From an uncultured Verrucomicrobiota bacterium (lineage in GTDB: Bacteria > Verrucomicrobiota > Verrucomicrobiia > Limisphaerales > UBA9464): 54,123 nt of DNA. The first letter of the stretch is position 1. Every line of letters begins with the position of its first letter. Where the stretch lies: NCBI GenBank assembly GCA_903907995.1, contig CAIVQH010000055.1, forward strand, positions 1-54,123, in the 5' to 3' direction. The notes under the pieces are model-generated. The model did not search any database and had not been told where the DNA came from. It saw nothing but the letters and a program-made list of their open reading frames with translations. This document shows positions 10,348-19,377 of the stretch, piece by piece. The position numbers and the translations under genes are program-made.

Positions 10348-10454
10348 AATTTGGAATACAGGAACACAGGAAACGGAAAAGGCATGATGAGAGCAGATAG
10401 CATCTCTGGAGAGGATGGGCTCCTTCCCTTTCCTGTTTTCCTGCTTTCCAAATT
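10348..10454. repeat. Imperfect inverted repeat with octamer arms
   Basis: The left arm starts AATTTGGAATACAGGAACAC and the right arm, reverse complemented, starts AATTTGGAAAGCAGGAAAAC. Both arms are about 34 nt and built of CAGGAANN-type octamers, separated by a loop of about 40 nt. It could be a small MITE-like or structured repeat. It is not linked to a gene start. Confidence 0.65.
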
Positions 10455-10475
10455 CGCTCCTCGCCTGCCTTGACG

Positions 10476-10500
10476 AAAAAGCCCGCCGGCAACGGCCGGT
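10476..10500 (-). terminator. Rho-independent terminator of the secreted unknown
   Basis: Minus-strand hairpin CCGGC-CGTT-GCCGG followed by CGGGCTTTTT. It abuts the stop codon of the gene at 10500-11045. Confidence 0.6.
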
Positions 10501-11045
10501 TACAGGCCCGTGGCGTCGAAGACCTTCTTGGTCCGGGCGGCGGCGCGTTCTTCCAGGGCCTTGTCGGCCAGCTTCTTCTGGGAGCTGTTGGTGTAGGTCA
10601 ACACGACGGATTGATTGATGATCGCCAGGTCGATGATCACGCCGTCCACCTCCCGAATCTGGTTGGTGGCATCCTGCCCCGCTCCCGGAGGCAGCGGGCC
10701 GTACTTGCCGGCGAGGCCGTCCGCCAGCTTGCCGAACATCTCGGTTCTCTGGGCCGCATCCGTCGTTTCAAACCATCCCTGAAGTTCGTAAACCGCCTTG
10801 GTGGCTGGGTTGATGCGGGCAAAGTAGTGGTTCAGGAACGGGCTGGGCGTGGTCGGCTTGATCCGGACGGAGACCTCGAGATCACTGTCCGCGGTGGAGG
10901 TCACGACCTTGGATGGAAGCGGCTTCCCGAACACGATGCCGAACGCGCCCGGGACATTGGTGGCGACCTTTGACGGCATCTCCGCCGCCTTCCCGACGAA
11001 AGTGAGACAAAAGAGGGCAAGACCGCAGATCAGGGAGGTTTTCAT
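10500..11045 (-). CDS. Exported hypothetical protein
   Basis: 181 residues. The N-terminal signal peptide is MKTSLICGLALFCLTFVGKA with probable cleavage after KAAE. The mature part is mixed alpha/beta without a motif I recognise and has no cysteines. Its C-terminus is rich in Lys/Ala/Glu. A terminator hairpin sits on its stop codon and another terminator lies upstream after the peroxiredoxin gene, so it is probably its own transcription unit. Confidence 0.65.
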   Translation of the reverse strand: MKTSLICGLALFCLTFVGKAAEMPSKVATNVPGAFGIVFGKPLPSKVVTSTADSDLEVSVRIKPTTPSPFLNHYFARINPATKAVYELQGWFETTDAAQRTEMFGKLADGLAGKYGPLPPGAGQDATNQIREVDGVIIDLAIINQSVVLTYTNSSQKKLADKALEERAAARTKKVFDATGL

Positions 11046-11165
11046 GTTTCGAAGGTGGCTGGCTTAGCGCCCGGCTGCAGGGTGTGGCAAAGTTTCCCGC
11101 GCTGCACGCGCCCATTTTCGCCAAGATACCGAAGACACCTGAGTAAGCCACGGCTCCCGCCCAGC

Positions 11166-11192
11166 AAAAAGCCCGCCGGGAAGGCGGGCTGG
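11166..11192 (-). terminator. Rho-independent terminator after the peroxiredoxin gene
   Basis: Minus-strand perfect stem AGCCCGCC / GGCGGGCT with a short loop, then TTTTTG. It lies 18 bp past the peroxiredoxin stop codon. Confidence 0.8.
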
Positions 11193-11210
11193 AAAAGTGC
11201 AAAGGACGGT

Positions 11211-11744
11211 TCACTTCAGCTTGGCGATGGCTTCTTTCATCTCGTCGAGATGCACCTGGGCGTCCTTGTTGTCGGTGACGTGCAGGATCTTGCCATCCTT
11301 GCCGATCAGGAAGCTGACGCGCTTGGCCATGGGTCGGCCTTCCATGGCCACGTCAAAGGCCTTGGTCAGTTTGCCGTCGGTATCCACAAGCAGGGGGAAG
11401 TTGATCTTGTACTTCTCGCGGAACTTCACGTGGCTGGCCGCGTCGTCCCGGCTGACGCCGACCACGACCACGCCGTCCTTCTGCAGGTCGCCCATGCGGT
11501 CGCGCAGACCGCAGGCCTCCTTGGTGCAGCCCGGGGTGTCGTCCTTCGGGTAAAAGTAGAGCAGCACCACCTTGGGACCGATCTGGTCGGCGAGTTTCCA
11601 GAGGTGGCCGTCCTGATCGTTGGCCTCGACCATGGGGGCCTTCTCACCGGCCTTCGGCGTCTCGGCATGCGCCCGGTGCACGGTCACGGCCAGGGCCAAT
11701 GCCGCGAGCAGCGCCAGGAGCCGGAAAGGAATCGTGTTTTTCAT
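11211..11744 (-). CDS. Exported peroxiredoxin (AhpC/TSA, BCP-like)
   Basis: 177 residues with a signal peptide (FRLLALLAALALAVTVHRAHA) and a thioredoxin-fold peroxiredoxin domain. The peroxidatic Cys73 lies in DDTPGCTKEAC, with the probable resolving Cys78 five residues on, the atypical 2-Cys BCP/PrxQ pattern. It should reduce peroxides in the periplasm. A DsbA-like gene 77 bp upstream on the same strand may belong to the same transcript and hints at thiol redox chemistry, but there is no direct evidence for a partnership. A strong terminator follows. Confidence 0.88.
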   Translation of the reverse strand: MKNTIPFRLLALLAALALAVTVHRAHAETPKAGEKAPMVEANDQDGHLWKLADQIGPKVVLLYFYPKDDTPGCTKEACGLRDRMGDLQKDGVVVVGVSRDDAASHVKFREKYKINFPLLVDTDGKLTKAFDVAMEGRPMAKRVSFLIGKDGKILHVTDNKDAQVHLDEMKEAIAKLK

Positions 11745-11821
11745 ACGCCCACCTCAGACGTGGCACCACGCCGGATGTTCAAACTTCATGGCCGCCGTTC
11801 CCTGCCCTTCGGCATGGGGGA

Positions 11822-12481
11822 TTAGGCGGCCGGCGTTTCCCCAAAGTGCGCCCGGTGCGAGGCGTAGGCGGCGACGTCACCGAGCATCGCCTCAGCCGTG
11901 GCGATCAGCGGCGCCGCCGAGGCCAGCCCGGAGAACACCGCCTTGTCACCGATGCTGTCCTCAATGACGAAGGTGGGCCGTTGGGTGACCTGAAGGGCGT
12001 GAAACTCGGCGGTGGTCGCCCGCGCACGGGCCTCGACCTCGGGGGACCGGGCATGGCTCAGCAGCTTGGCGGCGTCGAGTCCGGCGCTTTTCGCGGCCAC
12101 TTCGGCGGCGACTTCCCACCGGCCGACCTTCAGGCCCTCGCGCAGGCCGGCGTGGGCGATGGCGAGGCGTGCCCGGTCGTCCGTCACGCCAAAATCCTTC
12201 GCCGCCTCGGCGACCAGGTTCGGGGCAAGATACTCCTTCAGTTCCGGCTCGAACCAGCCCGCATTGAGCATGTAGGGCGAGCGCACCATGGGGCCGCTGC
12301 GACGGTAGAACCACTCGCACTGCGCGCGGGAAACGGGCAGGCCAGAGCCATCCATGAGAGAAAGTTTCCACACGAACTCGGCGCGCTCGGCATAACGCTG
12401 CTTCAGCTCGGCCCAGGCCGGTTCCGCCCAGTGGCACCACGACGAGATGACTTCGAGATAGTAGGTGATCTTGATGCTCAT
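11822..12481 (-). CDS. DsbA-family thioredoxin-like protein
   Basis: 219 residues without a signal peptide, matching the DSBA/FrnE-like oxidoreductase fold: N-terminal beta strand KITYYLEVISSWCHW, a helical insert, then a late cis-Pro region VTQRPTFVIED. The active-site position has only one cysteine (Cys16 in SWCHW), so it cannot form the usual CXXC disulfide. It may use glutathione or another partner, or be an isomerase-type member such as HCCA isomerase-like proteins. Located upstream of the peroxiredoxin on the same strand. A heptamer repeat lies about 95 bp upstream of its start. Confidence 0.75.
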   Translation of the reverse strand: MSIKITYYLEVISSWCHWAEPAWAELKQRYAERAEFVWKLSLMDGSGLPVSRAQCEWFYRRSGPMVRSPYMLNAGWFEPELKEYLAPNLVAEAAKDFGVTDDRARLAIAHAGLREGLKVGRWEVAAEVAAKSAGLDAAKLLSHARSPEVEARARATTAEFHALQVTQRPTFVIEDSIGDKAVFSGLASAAPLIATAEAMLGDVAAYASHRAHFGETPAA

Positions 12482-12575
12482 TTTGTGCGGAGGAAACGCT
12501 ACTTACGCCGGACCGCGTTGCCAGTCACAGTTGGTGGGTTTTTGGTGGTCAACAGTTCCTGCCGCACCGGGTGGA

Positions 12576-12603
12576 GTAATCAGTGTTCAGTGATCAGTAA
12601 TCA
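12576..12603. repeat. Heptamer array, consensus GTRWTCA x4
   Basis: GTAATCA, GTGTTCA, GTGATCA, GTAATCA in tandem in the intergenic region upstream of the DsbA-like gene. It is a distinct sequence class from the other heptamers in the window but has the same 7-bp period. Confidence 0.8.
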
Positions 12604-12690
12604 GAGGTGAAGCGAGGCGAAGCCACCCGGACATTTGGCGGTCATGCGGAAGATTTTTCCCCGACTAGTCACGCCACCACACCGGCCCGC

Positions 12691-13518
12691 TCAGCGGCGA
12701 CGGCGGCGCAGCAGCAGCGCGGCGGGCAGGGCAAGCAGCGACATCTGCCAGAACTTGCCCACCTCGGGCACCGGCGTGACCGCGACACCGCCGTCCAGCG
12801 TGACATTGATGTCGGGATCGGTGCCAAAGGGCACGTCGAGCGTGTAGGTCACGTCGTAGGTGTAGAAACCGTTCTGTTCGATCTCGCTGCCGCCGTGCGT
12901 GACATCCACGGAGTTGGAAACTCCAAACGATGGATGTTGCACCCACGACGCACTCCAGCTGCCCTGGGTGGTAAGCGCAGTGACATCAGAAAAGTTAAAC
13001 GCGGTGACGGCGGCATAGCTTCCCGGTTCGATCACGAGATGCCAGTTGACCACCAGTTTGGCGTCGGCCGGGAATCCGGACAACTGGGCGGTTTGGGCGC
13101 TGGCGTGGGCGTTTAATACCAGGCTGAAGGCATCCGCCATGGTGGCGTCGCCCACGTGATATTGAAACTCGGAGTGCGAAGAGATGTAGTCTTTTGCGGC
13201 TCCGGAATTCGGCGTCAGCGAAGCAATGTCGGCCAAGTAAGCCGGAGAAGTTAACGGAGTTGTGCCCGGGGTGAGTGCCAGCCCCGGAGGAGACCCGAAT
13301 GGTCCGCTGACACCCGGGGCCCCGCCCTGAAGAAAGCCCCCGCCGGCAAATGTACCCACCGAGTCGGCCGTGGCTGTGGGTGCCCCCGAAGCGGAATAGG
13401 TCGCAGTAGCATCCGTCTCAACTGAAATGATGTCGTTGGCAAAATAGTTCAGCAGGAACGACTGCCCGTGCGCGGCCGTGGCACCGGCGATAAGAAGGGG
13501 AAGGAAGAGTTTGTTCAT
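12691..13518 (-). CDS. PEP-CTERM-like exported protein
   Basis: 275 residues from ATG 13518; a longer in-frame start at 13575 would put the signal sequence inside the chain. It has a signal peptide MNKLFLPLLIAGATAAHGQ and a beta-rich, Thr/Ser/Gly-rich body. The C-terminal tripartite tail is VPEVGKFWQMSLLALPAALL followed by six arginines. That VPE + hydrophobic + Arg-rich layout is the exosortase (PEP-CTERM) sorting signal in a slightly atypical form. Such proteins are sorted to the outer surface, and the role here is unknown. Confidence 0.75.
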   Translation of the reverse strand: MNKLFLPLLIAGATAAHGQSFLLNYFANDIISVETDATATYSASGAPTATADSVGTFAGGGFLQGGAPGVSGPFGSPPGLALTPGTTPLTSPAYLADIASLTPNSGAAKDYISSHSEFQYHVGDATMADAFSLVLNAHASAQTAQLSGFPADAKLVVNWHLVIEPGSYAAVTAFNFSDVTALTTQGSWSASWVQHPSFGVSNSVDVTHGGSEIEQNGFYTYDVTYTLDVPFGTDPDINVTLDGGVAVTPVPEVGKFWQMSLLALPAALLLRRRRR

Positions 13519-13696
13519 CAAGGGGGGATCTGTTGCGCTGCACCGGCCTATAATAGAACGAGATAGTCGGGACAAGCCTATTTACCATCCGCCCTCTTCG
13601 CCTTCGTCTCTAATTCATCCTGCCGGATTCGTCCCTTCCCAACCGACGGAGACTTTTCCTGGTCCCTGCGTGCGGATGGTTTTGGCTCTTCCCGGC

Positions 13697-15886
13697 TCAG
13701 CCGCCCAGAACGGAACGGATGGTCTGGGCCAGCTTGGCGGCGGCAAACGGTTTGGTGAGAAAGTTCACCCCCTCTTTCAGCGGGAAGTCCTTGCCGGCCA
13801 CCTCGGCGCTGTAGCCGCTCATGAAGATCACCTTCAGCTGCGGATCTTCCTTCAGCAGCTGCTCGGCCAGTTCCTTGCCGGTCATGCCGTCGGGCATCAC
13901 GAGGTCGGTGAGCAGCAGGCGGATCTCGGCGCGCTTCTGTTCCCAGACCTTGAGGGCAAGTTTCCCCGTGGCTGCCTCCACGATCCGATAGCCGAGCTGG
14001 ACCAGCGTTTTGCGGATGGAGGCGCGCAGCGAAGGATCATCCTCGGCGAGCAGGATCGTCTCATTGCCGCCGCGCATCACGGCCACTCCCGCGGGCAAAG
14101 CGGTGGCGGACGCATTCCGCGCCAGCCGGGGCAGGTAGATCCGGAATGTGGTGCCATGCCCCACCTCGCTGTAAACATCGATCCAGCCCGCATGCTGCCG
14201 CACCACGCCGAACACCGTGGCGAGACCGAGGCCGGAGCCCTTCCCGACCTCTTTCGTGGTGAAGAAGGGCTCGAAGATCTTGGAAAGGATCTCCGCCGGA
14301 ATGCCACAGCCGCTGTCACTCACACTCAGCCGCACGAACGAACCCACACGCGCCTTGGGCGATTGGGAAACCGCGAACTCATCGAATTCGGTTCCCGTGG
14401 TCTCGATGATCAGCTGGCCGCCGTGGGGCATGGCATCACGGGCGTTGACCGCGAGGTTCAACAGCACCTGGTCCAACATCCCCGCATCGGCGTGGAGGAA
14501 CATCGGCTGGGAGGCCAGCCGGAGCTGCATCCGGACGTCGGCACCGAGGATGCGCCGGAGCATTTTCACGGTGTTGCCGATGGATTCGTTCAGGTCCACA
14601 TCCCGCGGCTGGAACACATCGCGGCTGCTGAAGAGCAGCAGCTGCCGGGTCAGCGCGGCGGCCCGCTCCACGGTGGTGCCGATCTCCTCCACGAACTCCG
14701 ACTGGTCGGCGGAGAGGGGGCCGCAGGATTTCAGCAGCTCGGACTGCATCTGGATGACCGCCAGGATGTTGTTGAAATCATGGGCCACCCCGCCGGCCAG
14801 CTGCCCGATGGCTTCCAGCTTCTGCGCCTGCCGGTACTGTTCCTCCAGCTCGCGCTTCTCGGTGATGTCCTCCGCCACCCCGACGATCCGGTAAACCTCG
14901 CCGGCGGCATTGCGGACGGGATAGCCCTGATCATGAATCCAGCGAATCGAGCCGTCCGGCCGGGTGATGCGAAAGTTCTCGCTATAGCCCTCGGTCAAGA
15001 CGCGCCTCATGGACGCATCCCGCACCCTTTCCCGGTCCTCCGGATGCACGGCCTCCAGCCAGTCACGCGGTGACTGGTAGAGGCTCTCGCAGGAGCGGCC
15101 CCAGATTTTCTCGTAGGCGGGGCTCACATAGAGGATTTTGTCCAGCGGCGGCGAACAGATCCAAAAAATCTCATGGATGTTCTCCGCCAGCTGCCGGAAC
15201 CGCTCCTCGCTGGCGCGCAGGCTTTCACCGGCCAACCGCTCATCTTCAAGCACGCTGAGCAGGGCGCGCCGTGACCTCTCCCCCAGCGCCAGCAAACGCT
15301 CGGCTTCCGCCTTGCTGGCCGACAATTCTTCAACTTGCGGGCTCAAAAGGCCCTCCGCGTGACGACGCTCCCCGACTTCCCGGGCCAGTTGGGCGGCTTG
15401 GCGCCGCAGTTCCAGCTGGGCGACGGCCTGCCGGCTCAGCGCCCGCAGGGCCGCCCGCTGGTCTTCGGTCAGGACGCGCGGCTCACGCCCCATGACACAG
15501 AGCGCCCCCAGGGCCTGCCCATCTGGCGTGACCAGGGGAGCTCCGGCGTAAAAACGGATATGTGGATCCGCAGTGACGAGCGGGCTGTCGGCAAAGCGCG
15601 GATCGGCGCTGGCATCGCTCACCTCCAGGACCTCGTGACGGTTCAGGATCGTGTGCGCGCAGAAGGCAACTTCACGCGCCGTCTCCGTCGCTTCGAGGCC
15701 GATCTTGGATTTGAACCACTGGCGGTTCCCATCCACGAGCGAAACCATCGCGATGGGTGTCTGACAGATCTGGGCAGCCAGCAGGGCCAGGTCGTCGAAC
15801 GCCTGCTCCGGCGGCGTATCGAGGATGTCGTATTGGCGCAGCACCTCCAGCCGCCGGGCTTCGTTTTCGGGCAAGGGGGTGTTCAT
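13697..15886 (-). CDS. Hybrid histidine kinase: GAF-PAS-HisKA-HATPase-REC
   Basis: 729-residue cytoplasmic hybrid sensor kinase with no membrane segment. GAF about residues 25-165, a coiled coil of about 165-220, PAS/PAC about 222-340, HisKA with GGVAHDFNN (His about 369), HATPase_c about 475-590 (VNARDAMPHGG, DSGCGIP, GSGLGLATVFG), and a C-terminal receiver with acceptor Asp in LLLTDLVMPDG (about 660). Last gene of a four-gene signalling operon; its ATG overlaps the stop of the preceding response regulator by 4 bp. The ligand is unknown. Confidence 0.93.
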   Translation of the reverse strand: MNTPLPENEARRLEVLRQYDILDTPPEQAFDDLALLAAQICQTPIAMVSLVDGNRQWFKSKIGLEATETAREVAFCAHTILNRHEVLEVSDASADPRFADSPLVTADPHIRFYAGAPLVTPDGQALGALCVMGREPRVLTEDQRAALRALSRQAVAQLELRRQAAQLAREVGERRHAEGLLSPQVEELSASKAEAERLLALGERSRRALLSVLEDERLAGESLRASEERFRQLAENIHEIFWICSPPLDKILYVSPAYEKIWGRSCESLYQSPRDWLEAVHPEDRERVRDASMRRVLTEGYSENFRITRPDGSIRWIHDQGYPVRNAAGEVYRIVGVAEDITEKRELEEQYRQAQKLEAIGQLAGGVAHDFNNILAVIQMQSELLKSCGPLSADQSEFVEEIGTTVERAAALTRQLLLFSSRDVFQPRDVDLNESIGNTVKMLRRILGADVRMQLRLASQPMFLHADAGMLDQVLLNLAVNARDAMPHGGQLIIETTGTEFDEFAVSQSPKARVGSFVRLSVSDSGCGIPAEILSKIFEPFFTTKEVGKGSGLGLATVFGVVRQHAGWIDVYSEVGHGTTFRIYLPRLARNASATALPAGVAVMRGGNETILLAEDDPSLRASIRKTLVQLGYRIVEAATGKLALKVWEQKRAEIRLLLTDLVMPDGMTGKELAEQLLKEDPQLKVIFMSGYSAEVAGKDFPLKEGVNFLTKPFAAAKLAQTIRSVLGG

Positions 15887-16434
15887 GGCTTCTCCGGACT
15901 GGTGTAGCGCAGGGACAGCCCCCGGGCGGCCAGCTGCTCGTTGACCTCCCGCTTCAGCTCGAGGATGCGATCCTCACGGTCGAGCATGACCTCATGCCAG
16001 CGCTGGAGTTCCGCCAGCTGGTTGCGGATTTCCCGATCGGCCAGCCGGCGTTCGTCCTGGAGGCGCTTCTGCTCCAGCGCCCGTTCGATGGCGCTGCCGA
16101 GCCGCCCGATGCGGTCCTTGAGCAGGTAATCAGTGGCCCCGCGCTTCATGGCCTCGACCGCGACATCTTCGCCCACGATGCCCGAAACGAGGATGAAGGG
16201 GGTGTCGAGGCCGCGTTGACGGAGCAGGACGACGGCGGTGATCCCGTCGAAATGCGGCAGGCTGTAATCGGAGAGGATCAGGTCGGGCGCGTGGTCCAGG
16301 GCCGCCAGAAAGTCCGCCTCCAGCTCCACGCGTTGCCACTCGGGCCGGAAGCCGGCCCGCTGAACCTCCCGTACCAGGAGCTCGGCATCGATGGCCCGGT
16401 CCTCGACGATCAGGATGCGTATGGGCTTGTCCAT
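15883..16434 (-). CDS. Response regulator with C-terminal coiled coil
   Basis: 183 residues. Receiver domain with Asp pair in VEDR (about 11-12), phospho-acceptor Asp56 in LILSDYSLP and Lys106 in YLLKDRIG. A charged, probably coiled-coil tail of about 70 residues follows instead of a DNA-binding domain. It probably passes phosphate or protein contacts to the hybrid kinase with which it overlaps by 4 bp. Part of the signalling operon that starts at 19079. Confidence 0.9.
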   Translation of the reverse strand: MDKPIRILIVEDRAIDAELLVREVQRAGFRPEWQRVELEADFLAALDHAPDLILSDYSLPHFDGITAVVLLRQRGLDTPFILVSGIVGEDVAVEAMKRGATDYLLKDRIGRLGSAIERALEQKRLQDERRLADREIRNQLAELQRWHEVMLDREDRILELKREVNEQLAARGLSLRYTSPEKP

Positions 16435-16453
16435 GGCGGGAGAGGGTCGCAGC

Positions 16454-16897
16454 TCAATGGGGCTTCTGATTCAGCAGGAGCCAGTAGTGGCCCAGTTCGG
16501 CCACGGCGGCCGAGAAGTTGTCGAAGTCCACCGGTTTGACGATGTAGCTGTTGACCCCCAGCTGGTAACTCTAGATCACATCCCGCTCCTCGGCGGAGGA
16601 GGTCAGCACCGTCACGGCGAGGAGGCGGGTGCGCTCGTCGGCCCGGATGGCCCGGAGGACTTCGAGGCCGTCCACCTTGGGGAGTTTCAGATCCAGCAGC
16701 ACGATCTTCGGCGGGTGGGCGGTATCGCGACCGGCATAGGCACCCTCGCCAAACAGCCAGTCGAGGGCCTCCTGCCCGTCCTTCACGTGCACGATGTTGT
16801 TGGCGAGATTCCGTCGGCGCAGCGTGCGCATGGTCATCTCGGCATCGCGCGGGCTGTCCTCCACCAGCAGGACTTCAACTTGGGCATGGCTGCTCAT
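16454..16897 (-). pseudogene. Rcp1-type response regulator with in-frame amber codon
   Basis: A 147-codon receiver gene interrupted by TAG at 16571-16573. Before it come 108 residues with acidic pocket, Asp69 ([12 protein letters not shown]) and the Thr/Ser switch ([14 protein letters not shown]). After it the same frame continues [16 protein letters not shown] and [13 protein letters not shown], which is the exact conserved ending of this family including the essential Lys (about 121). The start lies 1 nt after the upstream kinase stop, so translation is coupled. This is a recent nonsense mutation, a sequencing error, or readthrough; the truncated product would lack the conserved Lys and alpha5. 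Confidence 0.85.
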
Positions 16898-16898
16898 A

Positions 16899-19079
16899 TC
16901 AGTTCGATGATTTGGGTATCGGCAGGGTAAAGAAGAACGTGGCGCCCTGGTTTGGTTTGCTCTCCGCCCAGACCTTGCCGCCATGGCGCTGGATGACGCG
17001 CTGAACCAGGGCCAGCCCCACGCCGGTGCCTTCAAATTCAGCCTCGCTGTGCAGGCGCTGAAAGACTCCAAAGAGCTTGTGCCGGTACTTCTCATCGAAG
17101 CCGACGCCGTTGTCCTTCACGTAATACGTGGTCTCACCGTTGCCGGGCCGGCAGCCGACCTCGACCACTGGCATCGGCTGGGGGCGGGAAAACTTGATGG
17201 CGTTGCTGAGGAGGTTGGCAAAAACCTGGCGCAGCATCGCCGGGTCACCGTGGGCGGCGTTCAACGGCCCCAGCTCAAGACGCGCCGCCGTGCCCGGCGT
17301 CGCCAGGATCTGATTTTGAAACTCCGCACGCGCCAGACTGGCCATGTCCACTTCGGTGGGGCCCATCTTTTGCCGGCCGAGACGGGAGAAATCCAGCAGG
17401 TCGTCAATCAGCTGGCCCATGCGCCGGGCCTCGCTGCTGACCACGTTGATCAGCCGCCGGCCTTCGGCATCCAGGCTGTCCCCATAATCCTCCATGAGCA
17501 TGCGCACGTAGCCATCGACACTGCGCAGGGGGGCGCGGAGGTCGTGGGAGACAGAATAGCTGAACGCCTCCAGCTCCTTGTTGGCGGCCTCGAGCTGGGC
17601 GGTGCGTTCGATCACGCGGCGTTCCAGTTCGCCATTGAGGCGGTGGACCTCCCCCTCCGCCTGCCTCCGCTCGGTGATGTCCGTGCCGTAAATGCGCACG
17701 CGACCGGTCTCCGGCATGTGGCTCACGGTCTGGGCATAGAAGCGTTCACCGACCTGCACCTCACGCCGGATCGGTTCCCCGCCACCCAATCGCGAGGCTT
17801 CGGCGAGCGGCTCCAGGGCGACGAGATAGGGATGCTCCAGACCAGACTGGGGCAAATCCGGAAAATTCCGGCGCGTGGCCGGATTGAGATAATGGGTTTC
17901 CCGGTTCCGAAGATCCAGCTCCACCACCGGAGTGGGATTCTGCTCCGGAAACGAGGCCAGCCACGCCGTCCTTTCCTGGGCCTGCTTTCGCTCGGTGATG
18001 TCACGGGCAATTTTGGAGGCGCCGATGATTTTCCCATCGCTGTCCACGATCGGCGAGATGGTGACGGAAACGTCCACCGGCCGCCCGTCCTTACGCAGCC
18101 GGACGGTATCGAAATGGCGGACACTTTCGCCACGGGCGATGCGGGCCAGGATGTCCACCTCTTCCTCGATGCGGTCCAGCGGGAAAAGAATGGCCGCCGG
18201 CTGGCCAATCGCCTCGTCCGCAGCATACCCAAACAACTTTTCCGCCCCCGGATTCCAACTGGTGATGGTCCCCCCGAGGGTTTTGCTGATGATTGCGTCT
18301 TCGGAGGTTCTGACGATGGCTGCCAGCCGGGCCCGGGACTCTTCGGCCAGCTTGCGGGCGGTGATGTCCGCGCGGATGGCGACGTACTGCCGGGGCTGGC
18401 CGTGGGCATCGAGGAACGGGAAAATGGTGGTGTCCACCCAATAAAACGAGCCGTCTTTCGCCCGGTTCTTGATCTCTCCCCGCCAAGGCCGGCCTGCCGA
18501 GATGGTTTTCCAGAGTTCGCGCATGAACGCATGGGAGTGGTGACCGGAGTTGATCAGGCGGTGATCCTGCCCCAGCAGTTCCGCGCGCGTGTACTGGGAG
18601 AGCGCGCAAAACTTGTCGTTGACGAAGGTGATTTTGCCGCGCGGATCGGTGATCGCCACGATGGCATGCTCATCCAGCGCCATCCGGATCTCAGTGGCAG
18701 CCACGAGAGCCGCCTTCAGGTTGCGCTGTTGGACCCGGAGGGCATTCACCAGCACGACAATCAGCATGCCGACCGCGATCAGGGCCAGCCAGTTGGGCAG
18801 GTTTAAAGTATCCGTTTTGAAGGAGTGCAGTGGCGGCAGCAGGTAATACGCTGATCCCAGGGCGGCTGTCACCGTCGCTAGGAGTCCGGGGCCCAACCCT
18901 CCCCAATAGGTGCTCAGGACGACGGGGATGATGAAAAGGACCAGCATGGGCTCATCGCCTGCCTGGTAACCTGAGGCCAGCCGTAACCACAGCGTCAGCA
19001 AGGTCATGACCACCGCGATCAGGTAAGAAATCGCCCGGCCCTGCCAGCTCGCAGAGCCCAGTGTGGACTTAAGATTCAC
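16899..19079 (-). CDS. Membrane-anchored multi-PAS sensor histidine kinase
   Basis: 726 residues. The N-terminal about 110 residues form four hydrophobic segments of the DUF4118/KdpD-like type. Three PAS-like regions follow (about 130-245, 255-370, 385-480), each introduced by typical linkers such as ITERK. HisKA has [17 protein letters not shown] (His about 510), and HATPase_c lies at about 605-722 ([33 protein letters not shown]). The phytochrome-kinase-like HisKA next to an Rcp1-type regulator is a known pairing. First gene of the operon, followed after 1 nt by the amber-containing regulator. Confidence 0.93.
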   Translation of the reverse strand: MNLKSTLGSASWQGRAISYLIAVVMTLLTLWLRLASGYQAGDEPMLVLFIIPVVLSTYWGGLGPGLLATVTAALGSAYYLLPPLHSFKTDTLNLPNWLALIAVGMLIVVLVNALRVQQRNLKAALVAATEIRMALDEHAIVAITDPRGKITFVNDKFCALSQYTRAELLGQDHRLINSGHHSHAFMRELWKTISAGRPWRGEIKNRAKDGSFYWVDTTIFPFLDAHGQPRQYVAIRADITARKLAEESRARLAAIVRTSEDAIISKTLGGTITSWNPGAEKLFGYAADEAIGQPAAILFPLDRIEEEVDILARIARGESVRHFDTVRLRKDGRPVDVSVTISPIVDSDGKIIGASKIARDITERKQAQERTAWLASFPEQNPTPVVELDLRNRETHYLNPATRRNFPDLPQSGLEHPYLVALEPLAEASRLGGGEPIRREVQVGERFYAQTVSHMPETGRVRIYGTDITERRQAEGEVHRLNGELERRVIERTAQLEAANKELEAFSYSVSHDLRAPLRSVDGYVRMLMEDYGDSLDAEGRRLINVVSSEARRMGQLIDDLLDFSRLGRQKMGPTEVDMASLARAEFQNQILATPGTAARLELGPLNAAHGDPAMLRQVFANLLSNAIKFSRPQPMPVVEVGCRPGNGETTYYVKDNGVGFDEKYRHKLFGVFQRLHSEAEFEGTGVGLALVQRVIQRHGGKVWAESKPNQGATFFFTLPIPKSSN

Positions 19080-19213
19080 AATCCCCCATTTCGCGGTTCA
19101 TGCCGCGAGACAAGCCAGTTGCCATGTGTGGTCTGGTGACCCAATGACCGAAACCTGTCAGTCCGGTTACGAAAGACTTCCCTTTGCAGACCTGATTGCA
19201 TGTTTCCGGTGTG

Positions 19214-19247
19214 CTCAGGAAGACACTGGACTCAGGAAGACACTGGA
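19214..19247. repeat. 17-bp perfect tandem repeat x2
   Basis: CTCAGGAAGACACTGGA twice in direct tandem. It is in the roughly 300-bp intergenic stretch (19080-19377) upstream of the sensor kinase, where I see nothing else I can name. Confidence 0.8.
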
Positions 19248-19377
19248 CCTGCCCTCCTCCGAGGCAACCCAAATGTGGCAGGATTGACACCTATCAGAAG
19301 CAAAGACGGCCTTCAGTTCGGAAGGTCTCCCAAACCGTTCAGGCCTCCCTGACCGACCGTGCCGCAGGGCGATGGGC

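Noticed and set aside
13478-15073. 531-codon plus-strand frame opposite the hybrid kinase
   Set aside because: Shadow of a strongly supported kinase; composition is typical of antisense frames.
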